Source of the DNA: Branchiostoma floridae
Lineage: Eukaryota; Chordata; Leptocardii; Amphioxiformes; Branchiostomatidae
Reading direction: 5' to 3'
NCBI RefSeq assembly: GCF_000003815.2
Contig: NC_049989.1
Coordinates: forward strand, 5,333,245 to 5,397,244
DNA: 64,000 nt
The position numbers and the translations under genes were made by a program. The notes under the pieces were generated by a model, which searched no databases, was not told the DNA's origin, and saw only the letters and a program-made list of their open reading frames with translations. Positions 23,701-38,700 of the stretch are shown piece by piece. Every line of letters begins with the position of its first letter. Positions within the stretch are counted from its first letter, which is position 1.

Positions 23701-26700
23701 CAAAATTTAGGCACACAAAAGTGTGAATCCACCCAGAATTCATATCCCTGCAGTAAGGTTTGCTGTACATGAGCACACAATCTGATCAAGAACCTCTAGA
23801 GGACCGTGAGGTATGTACACAGGAGGGGAAATTGGTAACCTTGGGTCCTGAGAGGCCAAGGCCTGGGTCACACAGAAGATAGATAGTCCCTAATGGCTTC
23901 AGTGTCTGCCTGTAATGCTGGCTATGTTGAGCAAATGTATTTGATCTTCTATTTTTGGTTGAACATTATGATTATACCATGTTTCCTCTCTGAGTGTTTT
24001 TTCTGCCTTGGATAAAAAGTTGTAAATGGTTGTCATCTTGCCAAGAAATGGCTACCCTCCCAAGGCATAAGTAAACTTGAGTAGACTTGCAAAACATTGT
24101 TAGAATATCCAGGTTGTTATTCGAACTACTTTGTCTCCTTGTGCTAAAATACTGAGAGGTAACAGTTACTTACATTTATATCAAGTTGCCCTTTTTTCAT
24201 GGAGTTGTTGGCACAGAAATTTTATTGTCCAACACCTCAGGGCAAACAAAGAAAATATTAGTATACTGCTTATTTTAGGCCAGCATCAAATAATACTAGT
24301 ACATGAGTGTATGTTGATGTGATCTTGCCTGTTGAACCTGGAAAATAGGCTCCTTAGAACTCTAAATGACCTGGTAACTTGACAAGTTAGTTCTGAACTC
24401 TGCAACATGTCTCTTTTCACACTGCTACCAGAAATTGGCTGCAAACCCTCCATGTAAACACATGCTAGGTTGCACAGTGGGAATTGCGTAACATCCTTCA
24501 GGACCTGTTTACTGCCACTTGTTCCTGTGGCATTATGTTACTTCCTCTGGTGTCTCAGCAGCAATTGGCAGGATTATCTTGCAGGGTCCTTGGAGTAGGT
24601 CCATGATCTGAAGGTTTCACCCAAGACGTCTATAGTTTAGGTCAAGGAGGCCTTCGGTTGCCAGCAGCGTTTACAAAATGGCAGTAGCCGTCTAGGCTTT
24701 GTAGTGAGAACAAAGGGCTGGGTCTTTGACATGGTCGCCTGCTATATTTAGGTCCCTGCCAGTAATCATCACAGTTTTTATATTGTTGTTTTTACCTGGT
24801 GCATTGACAACTTCATATTTTAACTCAATGGTGCATTTTCTTTTTGTAGGCAAAGAAAATTTAGCGTATATTTGCACAAGGGCACATGTGTGCAAAAATG
24901 TTCCTACTTTATGTCAATGTTTCTGTATGAACCATACAGTTTTGGACTGAATACAGTGTTGCTGCCTGCATAGTACCCATTTAGAATTTATACACAATCT
25001 AAGGTTTATAATTTACATTGTCAGGGATGGTTAACAACTGATCTTCTTCATATTTTTGATGACAATTTTTACACTGTTGAATATTATTATTGTATTTGCC
25101 TGTCAAGGATGACCAACATTTTCTGTCCCATGTGAATAGCAAAACTCACTTGGATGTCAGAATGACAATGAAGGTGTAAAAGCTCACTTAGATTACCAAT
25201 ACTTGCCCCACTTACCGCTTGGAATGTCAAATACAGTTCAAAGCACTTTGGGATTTTAGAAGGATTTTGCACAAAGCCATGTTGACAGGTCATCTATATA
25301 GTGCAGCCCAGGGAAGAAAGGACAATATTTCATTCCCTACATGAACCAATTAGATGAAGTGGACAGCTCAGCTACTCTTGGGACTCTTCTGATTTAGAAT
25401 ACCCAGTGAGATTTGTGTAGTGAAGGTGATTATTTTTGAACAGCACCATCTTATATCAAAGGTCCAGAAATCTCAAGTGAAACCTAGCAATGGTTGAGTT
25501 GGTTCTCCAGCTAGCCTGACATCAACAATAATGTGTCACAGCTTCTATGCTCTGCGATTGGCCTACAATGAACCAATCACACAGTATTATTTCCTCATCG
25601 CATCATACCTTGTGGAGGTCCCCAGTAAAATGTCCATAGCATCAAATGAGCATCAAAACCCATAAAATCAAAACCCATATCAAACAAAAATATGCTTCAA
25701 AGATAAGAATTGTATGTGGCTTTTGAGTTTCTGCAGTTTTTTTCACAGAATGCCTGTTGTGGCGGCTCCTCTATAAAACTTTTTTATTGCATTGATGGGT
25801 GTGGCATTGACGTCATTTAGGCAACCAATATTGTCTGATTAATCTTTAAATGTTGACTCGGTTGTCTGAAAATACAGTCGGAACATTTATAGAGATGAAT
25901 GGATTTGTAAAGCTTACAGGAACAGGGAGACCAACAATGGCTTAAGGCTTTTCTATTGGAAAAAATGAAGGATGGATAACAGGAAACTTGTCTCTCACTT
26001 ACTCTATCCCCAGTATCAAAGTACTTATCAACTACTTTATTCATTCACTTTTGTTCTGAATATCTGTTACGTTGTAGATAATTCTGAAATTGTCTTTCAG
26101 GACTGGTGGACGAAACTTGAAAGGACCAGTTGCCCAGAATGTACAAGGTCAAAATGCTGTAAGTATGACTATTCCTTTTTTGGCTTTATATGTTATTCAA
26201 GTTATTCGTGCAATAACAGAATAAGGGCCAAAATGTTATGTAAATTGTACAAATCTTGATGCTTAAGTTGCAAGACTGTCTACTGGACTCGTTCAGTCCT
26301 AGGACAGAAATTATTTTCTTGACACTGTAATGACAGAAAAAAAAAATTTCTGTCCCAAAGATCTGAATTTCATGGCTTGAAATTGATTAAACTTTTTTTA
26401 CAAGCTGAAAATGACAGATTTGACAATGAAACACGGGCTCCAAAATATTGAGTGGGATGGAAACGAAATTAAAGGTTGAGACAGCCCTGTGTAGTTGTAT
26501 TTAATTGTGAATAGACTGAATTGTTGTTGGTAAAAATTCACTTCTTTTTGACATATAAGATCTTGTGCAGAAAAGTCATGATCAGGACATTTTGCCCAGG
26601 CTTTGTATCTGTATGTACATAGCTGCTTTGCAGACATGTGGCAGGGTAATAGCTGGTTATATTACACTTAACTACCTTTCATATCTAACCTTTACACATC

Positions 26701-29700
26701 TTTCTGCAATCATTGTTAACACCTCATAGTTGGGTTGATAACTCCTGTACTTCAAGGTGTGACTACATGTTCTTCTGTGGTGGTATTAGTTAGTTAGTGG
26801 CCAATACGTCCGCCAGATTGTTGCTGTCAGCATGTAACATACATACATGTGGAAAATATGTGGATTAACCCTATACTTGGGACAGCTCAACGTATGAAGT
26901 CAATGTTTTTACAGGTGCTGTAGTATTGCTTTCTATATAGTATTGCTTTCTATATCCTGTTCAAGGGTTTTTTGATGACCCAGAAGGAGTTCTCTGTGAT
27001 GGTGGAAATAGAAAACAGAATAGCCAAATACTACAGGGCTCAAAATCACCATCCGCAACAAAACATAAATACATGAAGTGGCATTTCTGTGATTAGGTAC
27101 TCATGATCGACAATTAATGATCATTAACTGAGCTTTTTAGATGCATTTGTATTTTGTTTGTGTTTTTAAAGGAAAACAAAAGTCCTTATTGTCCTTCTTG
27201 CCTGTCCAATTTTTCTTCCTTTGTCTTTGTCATAGAGAAAGAGAAGGTATTTCAGTAGTTTGCTCTAAGTCTGACTTCTTGATTTTGTTGGATATTGATA
27301 TGAAAATAAAGTGAACTTATTTTTGCAATTTAGTATGGGACAAGTTTCATGTCTCTACCTATTCCCAATGTAATTTGAGGCTAGTAATAAGCTAGGAATC
27401 CCTTTGTGGCCAGGTTCAGTGGTGTAACATTTGATTTGTCATGCACACATTGGAGGTAGCCTGTATTGGTAATACTAATAGTCTGAGATATACACTTTCT
27501 AAACACATTGTAGTGTAAAATTGAGTTTTGATACTGGTATACATCCCTTTTAACTTTGCATAAAAGAATTTTCAATGTGTTTCAAAAAGATTGTTACCCT
27601 TTGGCCTTACCAGACTACGTCATGTACGTTGTGAATGTGAAGTGAACTGAAATTCAAAAGTTTTTACTGTTTGTGGTAAGATGAAAATGAAGAGTTTGCA
27701 GTCGAAAAATTGTAGCAGTACAATGTAGATGCCAGCGCCTGCAATTATTACAAAGACTGTAGTATTCTGAACCTACTGAAATGACCCCAGTTCATCTTGA
27801 TAATTCATGACCTCTAGTCTATTGTTCAGATCTAGCCTGCAGCAAATTGTCCTTTCTTTTTCTGCAGTTGACTGTGTAGCTGTGTTCTATTTTGACACTG
27901 TCCCCCTTCAAGGCCAGAGGCATTTTCCCTCATGGTGAATTAGTCTAATGAGATATATTTAGTCCAAATGGCTGTCCTCGACCTTAACTGGATCTAGTAA
28001 TGCAATTAAGATTATTTCAAGGAACATTAAGGAAGAGTCATTAACGTAAGAAAGATAGGTAGTATTCTGATATATTTTGTGGAGATGTCTTGTAGTCATT
28101 GAGATCATTCATACATTTTGTTGTCAAACTAAAGCAGTTTGGAAGACATGAGGAAAAAGACATTTGACATTAGATTGTTGAGCCAAGTTTTGAGTAATCT
28201 AAGTGAGAAGTCTCTTTTTCCCCGAAGTCTGCATCAAGGTTGCAGGATTGACTTGTTTTGACTTTTGTGAATTATATGAAGGGCAGAGCACATTACGTTT
28301 TGTTCAGAATCATAAATCTATCTTAGTATCATATCAGAGAATACTTAAGGATTTTTTTGGACTGAAATTTTTCCTAATTTTGTGTGAAATGAAGCATTCA
28401 TGCCAGCTACGAATGTTTGCATTTATTATATTATAAATGATGATATTTTGTGGTTGAGACACTTTGCTGAGTAGAGATGTAGGAAGGATAAGGTTGGTAA
28501 TAATACAATCCGTTGGGAGAATGGGGCAGATTGAAAAGTGATCCATCATTCATTACACTGACGGCAGTCTGGTACATTTCCTAGAATTTTCGTCTGGCTT
28601 CCCTGTACAAGTGAACTTTGAATCAAAATGCTTCCTTGGAATAACAAGAGAACAATCTATGGTGCCAAATGAAATATACTTGTTGTGTCTAGGTCATAAT
28701 TTCAGCTGGAAAGAATCACACGTCATGTGTGCGCATATGTGACATTGGGGAAAAAAGACAAACAGATGGGCCATAGATTTCATGTAGATAGAGACTAGAT
28801 CAGATATTCCAATTTGTGTTTTGTTTATGTGATTGTCAGTTGTCAACACAAAAATGACACAGCAGTGACAGTACAAATACACGTGCTTAAGAATTGATAA
28901 GATATTGCTTTAAGTTTAACTGGCATCTTCAGTTGCTACCTATTGAAGTTAGATGTGTGTTACAAATATCACTGATTATCGTTAATTCCTTGGAGTACTG
29001 TACTGTTGCGTTCAAACCATTGATCTCATTATGAGAGGATTTTGGTAGGATATTATTTGCCAAGGAAAGTCATCCCTGGGCTATCTGATCATTTTGAAAC
29101 CCACATACATTTATCACAAGTTGTGGTACTTAGTGTCTTACATTGTCACGCAAAGAACTTTTCATATGATATCATAGTTCTGTAAACAAGTTAAACCATG
29201 GTGCAATATGCAAAACTTATGACTGAACTCTTGAATTTTTTGGATCTTACATGATATTTATTTGTATTCATGTATCAATATTCATGTTATTATTGAACAT
29301 TTAGTTTGCTAGAAATTACTGCCAACTCTCAGGAGTATTATTTGAATCATTGTGTGATGTTTTTTATATACAAGTGTTCAGGTTTAGTTAGGTATTTGCA
29401 AATGTGCTTATTGACTTTGTTTTTTCTTCTTCTGTTTCAGCCGTTAGAAGGTGTTTATGCCAACTCCCGCTTAATTCACATCGCTACTTCGCTGGTGGTA
29501 AGTTTCCTCTGTTGTATCAACATTGTCCAGGGAACCGCAAGAAGGGACATACCATAACTGATCGTATGGATAGTTGCACCATAGTTGTAGAAATATCTGT
29601 AGATTTTAGCTTTGTTGTTGTTCCAAAAGTAGGTGTACAATATCAAATTGTACATTTCATGAACATTTGTACAAATATTTTGTGTATATCATAATCAGTA

Positions 29701-32700
29701 ATCATGGTATTAGTACTATGTGCTTTGTATACTTGTAATGATGTCCATTATATCAGCATAACTTACACATAAATTTGTGTCCTTTTACCTTTCTTCTCTT
29801 CATTTTGAAAAATATTTTCTACTTATTCTAGTACATGTAGTAGCAGAATCTTGTGTGTCACAAAAACTCACACGGAAAAAATTCCCATCTGGATCATGTC
29901 TGCTTCTTGAGTTTCCCTTCATGTCTGGTTTGGGGTAAAATAACTTCTGACGAAAGGAGACTGTTGACAAAATAAGCCTGTTTAAGAACCCCCACTTATC
30001 TTGTAGTGTTTGCAAGTTTAAAAGATCATGTGATTGAAGGATAGTATTGTAGAATACTTTATTTCTTAGTTTACTGAATACAGTATTAGGGACTGGAGGA
30101 TTGTTATTTCAGGGGTGTAAAATTTCCTCACTTTGTGGCTTTTTCTTCCTACAGGGCAACGTAGTACAAGTTCAAGTTAAGGATGGGAGCATTTATGAAG
30201 GTGTCTTTCGCACGATGTCTCCTAAGGTAAGGTCTACTTTTTCCTTTTCTTGCAACTCTTAGCTTGCTGTATGTAAGGAAACAAGAAAACTATCACTATG
30301 TTTTATTCTTGTTTTTTTTCTTAGCTAAAGTACTGTACCATCTTGTTACACAATACAGTTTATACCTTTCTTATCTCCTTTCATGTGGTGTACACTTAAA
30401 AGTTTCAAGTATGCATTTATTGAAGGGGATGCAACACGAATATTGCCTGCAAAAATGCTGCTATACAACTGGACTTGGACAGAAGTGAGGTACCAAATAT
30501 AGGCTGATCTCAATAGCATAGTATCCTGTAACACCAACATTCAAGTTTTACTACCAATCCAAAATGACAAAATGAGTCTGCGTTGACCCCAAGCAACATC
30601 CCAGCAGGAGCAGCTCCTGTGAGAACGTATACCACAAGGTTTTAATTAGGTTTTCCCAAGGTTGAATTGAGTTATGGGCTCACCTTTTGCACTGTGATTG
30701 GTTGGCACATTCCCAGGGAGGAAGCAACCTGCAGGTTTCTTTAGAAAGAGACGAGATTTTGGAGGATTACTCATTTAAAGGAGCCGGAAATCTTTGGCCT
30801 AAACTTATGACATAGAGAGAGAAGTGTAATTACTCAGGGTCAACAACCTCGCATGTCTTTTAAAGTAAAAATGGGAGGAAAATTGAGTAGTCTTCGTGAT
30901 GGTAAACATTCAAAGGCATGAAAAATATGTCTTTTCTTCTACAGCAGTCATGGGGGGAAGTGATAGATACACAATTTGTGTATTTTTAAAGTATTTTGGG
31001 CAATGAAAAGTGATAGACTATTAAGACTGTTGCATATAGCTCATATATATGCAATCTATGTACATGTACCTTTGTGTGCATCATCAATTTTATCTGCCTT
31101 CTCCGTTTCTTCACAGTCTTTGCCATAATATTATTTTGAGAAATTCTTGTCTGAAAATTCTAACAGGTGATTAATTGGTAACAGCAACTGGCGGTGAAAT
31201 AATTGTAGCCATAATATCGTCAAAGAAACCAAATCTATACAAGCAGCTCTCTATGGGGCTATATTCCTATCAACCTGTGAGCTTTGATTTTTTTCAGATT
31301 TCTGTTCAGAACTTCCTAATGGTATCACCCAACCTGTCAGTGTGATGTTCTATTGACCTAATTTTGGGATGTAATTGATGAGTCCCTTGGTTATCTAATA
31401 AAGTAGTATGGCTTTAATGTCCTGTTGTCACTAATATATAAAGTCTGTGTCCCAAATTTTGTTGTCCCAAACCTCAAAGGTGATCAGTCACTGCCTATGT
31501 AATTTTGTAGGGTTTTAACGAACTAGAAATCTGATATTTCGATAAGAAATCCACCAGTCTCACCACGACATTCATGATTTATTATTGCAAACATTATGTT
31601 AGTGTCGTAAATAGGAAATTATTGATGGTAAACTTAAGAATACTATTCAGACTTAAAATATGCAAGGATGTGTGAGAAGTACTTTTATGTAGTACATGTA
31701 TAAGTATAACGGCCAATAACCAGCATACCTGCAAAGCTGGTGTCTAGGGCTGAAAGATGGTTCTTGTTTAGTTTGAGACATCTATGATTACCTCTCAACC
31801 AATACTCAACTCAATATGACCAGGCGTCAGCATTTTATTGTGTTGCTTTTATCGTTTCGATGGGACTCAAGAATAGCCTATGCTTCTTTGGTTCTAGAAA
31901 CATGAACAGATTCACTGTATCATGATCATCATCATACTGCTTGTTGAATACAAAATACAGGTGATATCACTTCTTCACCGTTCATAGTGTAGAGTTCGTT
32001 TTGATGAGGATTTCGTGTAAGAACAGGCTGAAAACCAGAGGATTTTCCAACCTGTATGTGTACCTTTGTGTGTTACAGATGGAAGTTGTGCTGGAGCTGG
32101 CCCATAAGGTGGAGGTTGGACAGACCTCCCTGCCCAGCCGGGACCAGCTGCAGGAGAAGCTGATCTTTCACCAGGAGAATGTGGTGATGCTGACCGCTCT
32201 GGACGTCGACCTGGACTATGCAACTAAAGGTACATCCCCTCTTTGTCATCATAGATGTTTAGGTTGAATTGTATTTTTTTGTGTGTTTACTATTAAGAAG
32301 GCAAGACCTCTAACCTCCTCTTTAAATCTTGTAAAACGACTTTGGCCGAAGATATATCAAGGTTAAATAAAGGTAAAAAAGTGTCAATGTGGCATGTTTT
32401 GCAAAGATATGTCAGGTCCTGTTCCCACTTGATGGCCGAGGGACCATACAGTGACTAGAATTGGCTTCTTGTAACACTGGATTTTATCATTGGAATATGA
32501 TGCAAGATGAGAAAGTATGATTTAGAAGACCAACAAAACATTTTGTTCTTAAACAGCCTCATTACTCATACTTTGGGTACCTACTGGCTGGCAAAATACA
32601 CCAAAATACACCAGATGATTATTAACCTGTAAAATTCATTGTACAGTCTGCTAAATCTTTGATTGCTTAGCAGCCTCTTGTGGAAAGGGAGTGCCCCTAG

Positions 32701-35700
32701 ATTATGGCAGGTCACTGCTGTAGGTACTGAAAAAAACACTCAAATTAATCAAATCCTACATTAAAAAGAGTCTTTATATTTCTTCAACACAAGTTGTCAG
32801 CACCCACTGAAAGCTAGTTTAGAAAGAATTGTATATCAGTAGCTGCAGTTGTTTAACGAACAGCATTTGGCACAATGATGCTTACATTTGCATGCCAGCA
32901 TGCATAAGCCTAAGGGTTGTCATCTTCTCATGTCATTGCTTTATGGTAGTAAGGTAAGTGATGAGTACTGAGTGGTGTTAGAGTCAGGCTATTTGATGTG
33001 ATTATGTATTGCACTACTTGAACAATGTTGTAGGTAAAATTGGTCCAAAATACAAACATGAGTATAGAAAATTGAGTCAAACTGAAGGGGAAAATTCCAG
33101 ACCTGGCGAGAGCCTCGGATTAGATTACGCTAAGTCTTGATCTGCTCACCCTTTAATTTTGATAGATTTTCCCCAACTGTCCTCTCCCCTGAACCTTAAA
33201 CAAAAACAGACCTGTCATTTCCAAATTACCAGGATACTTACGGTAACACAGAATATTAAAGATGATACATTTTGAGACTGAACCTCCAGATAGCCTGACC
33301 TACCCACTCCCTCTCTTCCCACCCTCATGCCACTTCTGTCTGTGGGGTCGGCACATGCATTCTCGTCTCTACTGAACTTGTCTCTCCCTGTTTCTGTTCG
33401 CTGTGTCTGACTCCAAGGCGGGGTCGATGAGAGAGGGTCGCCTCTGCCAGGCCCAGGTAGGCAACCTAGCCTCGCATGTCAGCATTCAGCAAGCTCCTGT
33501 TTCAACTCTTCGCTAGCCTTTCTGTAGAGGGCTTGTCCCTGAATGCAAATCAAACCCCATAGTATGTCAACATCTTAGTAGAACCAATTTAGATTTGGTA
33601 CTAAAAAGCAGGAAGAAGGTTGATAATAGTAGCTTTTTGAAGAATTTCAAGTTGTTGCTTGCGTCTCTTCTTAGTCCATGAATCTCGCCCTCTCAGTTTG
33701 GTCAGACCGGCATGTAGCAGTGTGGGCTATGTGTGAATGACTAATCCTGTGACTACGAAAATTGCATGCAGCGGATTAGAAGCTTAGGTTGTTTCTCCAG
33801 ACAACATGTAGACATCCAAGTCAAAAGGGCAAGCTTAGATATGGCATAGCTGAACCCTAAACACCTAAAAGAAGCTAAGCAAAGCTACATTTGTATTGAA
33901 GACATATTTTTAGTTGTGTCAAAGTTAGCATGTGGTATTGGATTATCATGCCATCACTGGGTTGTGATGGGTCATACTTAGGGCTGGGTATCGGTACAGC
34001 GTACCGGTACAAAACCGGTTTTCCTTATTGGACCGGTCCAGAAAAACCGGACCTGAAAAAATTAGGTGGCCCGGATGTTGGACCGATTAGAAAATCAACA
34101 GATTATTTGATCAGGCATTCACACGTTTTGGCGCTTGCAGGTGGAAGAAAATAACAAGAGTGAATTAGAGTAGAGTTTATAGTAATTTCTACCAAGTTTT
34201 ACAGCCAATCGTACAGGTGCAGTTAGCGTTGAAGGATTTTAAAACGCCAATGTAAGTCTAATACTCCTCCAAACAGATTTTGTAGTGAAATTGACCATTG
34301 GTATGAGTCATACTGCATCAGGTCCAGGTTCAGGTCCGGACCTGGACCTGATCCTTTGGACCTGAACCGGACCTGGACCTGAATTTTCTGTACCGGTACC
34401 CAGCCCTAGTCATACTGGCTTTTGAAACAAGTAAACATGCTTAGAAATCACATGGCTCTGAGTGCAACCCTGTACTACTTGCCTGATATTTCCTGAATCT
34501 TCTATATTTTGAAAGGTGAAAAGCTGACTAAAAAGGGAGGGTTTCCCCGGCAGACATTGTTAAACTGGTTCTTTGGTTTCCTGTACTGTTTGTAACGTTG
34601 ATCTTTGCCTTCTTCCACAGCCGACTCATTCACAGACGCAGCCATCAGTAAGTTTAACGGGCAGATCGCGGAGAAAGAGCTGCAGCCGTGGGAAGCCGAC
34701 TCTGATCAGGCGCCGGATCTACTGCTTGACGCTGATGGGGGCACCGTTAGTGTGAGTTCAAGTTTCTTGATAACCTTCTCCAAGGTTCTGTTCTACGTGC
34801 CATTTGCATCTTTGAAAAGCATAAGGCAAGACGCTATGGACAGTTCCTTATGCTAATTGTTAGGTTGGTATAGGTTGGGAAAACGAAGGTCATCTTGTGT
34901 TCTGGACATGATGATTTTTAAGTGGTAGGTAGCCCTTGTTTATGACATTTCTCATAAAGTACCAAACATTAAAAAGAAAGGAACACTGGAAAAAGCCTAT
35001 AACTATAAGAAGAAATAACTAACACCATTGAGATATTGATCATTCTGTTTGTTTCAATGACATACATTACTTAGGTTTATACTACTTTTATAGTAATCAA
35101 GCAAGGTTGAAGGAATGGACTGAAATGCGTAGTCTTGTTCTCTACAGTCCAATGGTTGGGATGCCGCCGAAATGTTCCGCACCAACGAGAAGCGCTACGG
35201 GGTCCAGTCTTCCTACGACAGCAGCTTGGCTGGATACACGTGAGTAGACCGTACTTCCTCTCTTCATACAGAGTGAGTGGCACGGTGGGCTTGTTGTTGT
35301 AGTTAGGGTTGTTGATGCAACCTGGTGGTAATGAGTTCAAGGTCCTGACAGGTTCTGATGTTGTGCGCATGTAAAAGACAGCTATCACCAATTTCCTCAC
35401 TCGTCTCGAGAAAATGTGTACAGTCAAACCTGCCCAAGACGACCACCTGGGGGACCGGAGAAAAGCGGTCGATTTGGACAGGTGGTCGCTGAGAAAGAAG
35501 AGTATCGACTCAAAACATGCCCAATGCAAAGTATAAATGGTTTCCGTTGTGATTAATGGCAAATAGCAAGCACACTGCACGCACGCAAAGAAGCAAGGTC
35601 TTTAATGTCAAACACAACACGCACACTGTAGGTTGTAAATTTAACCCCAAGCTTGTATCGAGCTTTTATATGATACAGTGTTTTAAAGCTCAATATTTGT

Positions 35701-38700
35701 ACCCTAACGTTTTAGACAGTAAGGGAACTTTGATGCTGTCAGACAGTTACCATACAAGCCATGCGTCGCTGTGTTCTTGATCGCCGTATCTGAAATAGCT
35801 ACGGTGCACCTTTCGAATTCGATGCCCGGTACGTCCCGATAGCGTACTAACTTAACCACGGGTGAATGTACAGTACAGTTGGACAAAAGCACTCACACAG
35901 ATCTTTCTTAAAAAGGTATGAGCTACACAGATCTTTCTTAAAAAAGTATGAGGCTATATACGTTTCAGCATTCGTTCACTTTATAATGATAGTCTATAGA
36001 TTTAAAAGAAAACTTCTGCAACAACTAAATTCGGATTTTCTTACAACGAAATTTCCTCCCATATTACAGTAGACTGCCCCATTGACCCACCCATTGACCG
36101 CCGTCATCTTTATTCTAAACATAACATCGTAATGACAGTCAAAATCCGACGCAAACTGGCCGATTTCAGCACAACATCGCGCTAGTTATCATAAAAAAAT
36201 CGGTGAAAACCTCAATTTTAAAAATGATGCGGTCGTTATGGGTCCCAATTTGAGCCGGTTGCGGTCGCGTTGGCCAGGTGGTCGTTGAGTAAAGGTCGCT
36301 TAATGCTTATGTCAATGGGGAAAAAAATCGGGACCGAGAAAAAGCGGTCGAAATGGCCAGGTGGTCGCTGAGAAGAGGTGGTCGCTCGGGCAGGTTTAGA
36401 TTCTACGAGTGGCATTCTCTTGGTTGAAACTTACAACTGGAGGTCAGTCGTTTGAAAAGAGCTACACATCAAGCATGTTTAAGAACCCATCACACTGGCA
36501 GAGATCCATCCCGGTGTGAGTTGATCAAACTTATCAGTCTGGCCTTGCACAGCTTGTGCCTACTGTACAAATTGTTGCGATTACCTCTTATGCAGAGCAT
36601 ACAAACAATAGTTATCCTCTGTAGCAGTACAGTGCAAATGGACAGCTAAGAGGAAAAAACTTGATGGTATAAAGAATCAATAAGCAAAACAACTTCTTCT
36701 CTTTACATCCTAGGACCCAGCTAAAGGAAGAAGACACCAAAGAGTACCGTGAAAAGCGAGACCGCGCCCAGCGCATTGCTGATGAAATCGAGCGGAGTAC
36801 CGACTACCAGCGCCGCGTGGCTCTGGAGGTCCATGATGACGAGGAAGCGGCATTCAGCGCAGTCCACCGGCCGAGCAGGAACGATGGAGGCGGGGATCTG
36901 CACAAGTATGTGCTGAAGTTTGATTCCAAATGAATATTGGTGGGAGACATTAGAAATACAGCTCAAATAAAACTGATCTAACCTGCATATTCAGGTGGTA
37001 TTTCTAGCACTGATTGTCACATGCCAGAAGTAGCGTTTACTGTTCTAACATCAGAACGTGAGGAGAGCAAATAGAGAGTGATGATGATTTTGTTATTGTG
37101 GAGTTATAAGTAGTTTGCAACTAGTTAGCCTGATTAAATTTCGCCTATAGCAGCCCGCCCAATATCCGCTGACCTCTTGCAGGGAGTTACAGCAGAGTTT
37201 GTGTTACACGGACAAGCAACAATTAGTTTAAGTGTATGCTTGAATTGATTTTCTTTTCTACATCCTGTAGCCGCTATGTACCACCACACATGAGGAAAGA
37301 CACGTCGCGGGGCCGGGGACAGCAGATGTCGCCCAAGCCCCAGAGGACGGGACACCACGGTCCGGGCGGCATGGGGCCGCGAGGCTCGCCGCGTGCGGGT
37401 GCCGGCTCACCACACACGGTCGGCACCCACCCCCACGCCGTGTCGCCGCAGAACAGGAGACCAGGAGGCGTCCCTCCGCACGCCAGCTCGCAAGCTCCGC
37501 AGCACGGCCCGCCCCCTGCGAGCTCCGCCAAGAACGATAGCAATAGTATCCCTCCCACTGTTAATGGAGGTAAATTTCTCTCTATCTTGCCTTGTCCTTT
37601 GCTCGTCGTCTTTATAATTGTCAGTGTCCACATGTTCAGAAGATGTAAGATAGAATAGTCCCTCTCAGCAGCCTACCAAGAATGATTTAGTTATAGTGTC
37701 CCTCCCACTAGTAATGGAGGTAAATCTCTCTCTGTCTTGCCTTTTCCTTTGCTTGTCGTCTTTATAATTGTCAGTTACATGTTCAGAATGATAAAATAGT
37801 CAATCTCAGTAGCCTGCCAAGAATGATAGCAAATTCTCTTCCACTGCTAATGAAGGTAAATCTCTCTCACTTAGTATCTTGCCTTGTCCTTTGCTCGTCG
37901 TCTTATAATTGTCAGTACATGCTCAGAAGATTTAAGATAAAATAGTCCCTCTCGTCAGCCTGTGTGGAAAAGCGGATACTTACCCACCTGTATGAAACTC
38001 CATTGTTCACTTTGTGTGTGTAGAGTATAGCCATCAAGAATTGCTATTCTGTGAGAAATTCCCTGATACTTCAATTCTGTATATACTCTCTGTCCCTGTG
38101 AGATTAGGGAAAAGTAATCTTTGTAGCTATGCTAAGTGAGACAAAGATACATTTCTATTGTGTGTTAGTTCTCCATGCTGCGTAGTTACTGTGTTTTCTG
38201 TCCCCGGAAGCCTCCATTCCTGTGAGAGTAGGGAAAAGTAATCTTTGTAGCTATGCTAAGTGAGACAAATATACCTTTCTATTTTGTGTTAGTTCTGAGT
38301 TCTGCGTAGTTACTGTGTTTTCTGTCCCCAGAAGCCTCCATCCCCCAGCCCTCTCCCGTAGCGCCTGGCCAGCCTGATGGTAGCAAGCACCCCGCTAGTG
38401 AAGTAGTGAGTAGGAACGTGCCTCGGAGAGACGATCTCAACAAGCCCGCCCTCCCGCCAGCCCAGGCTAATGCGCCTCACCCTAGTTCTACTATTTATTC
38501 TAATACAGAGAGAAAGAATACTACAGCTAAAGGTGAGCTCTCCCACTCTTCACTTTTTGTGTGAAATTTTACATTTTATTCTTCAAAGTACTTTTTTTAT
38601 GATATTACGTTGTAGACGTATGTTTAAAATTCATCTGGAAGCATTTTTTCTTTTGTATGTTTTGTTAACTTTATTTCAAACAATTATTTACCTCATTTTG

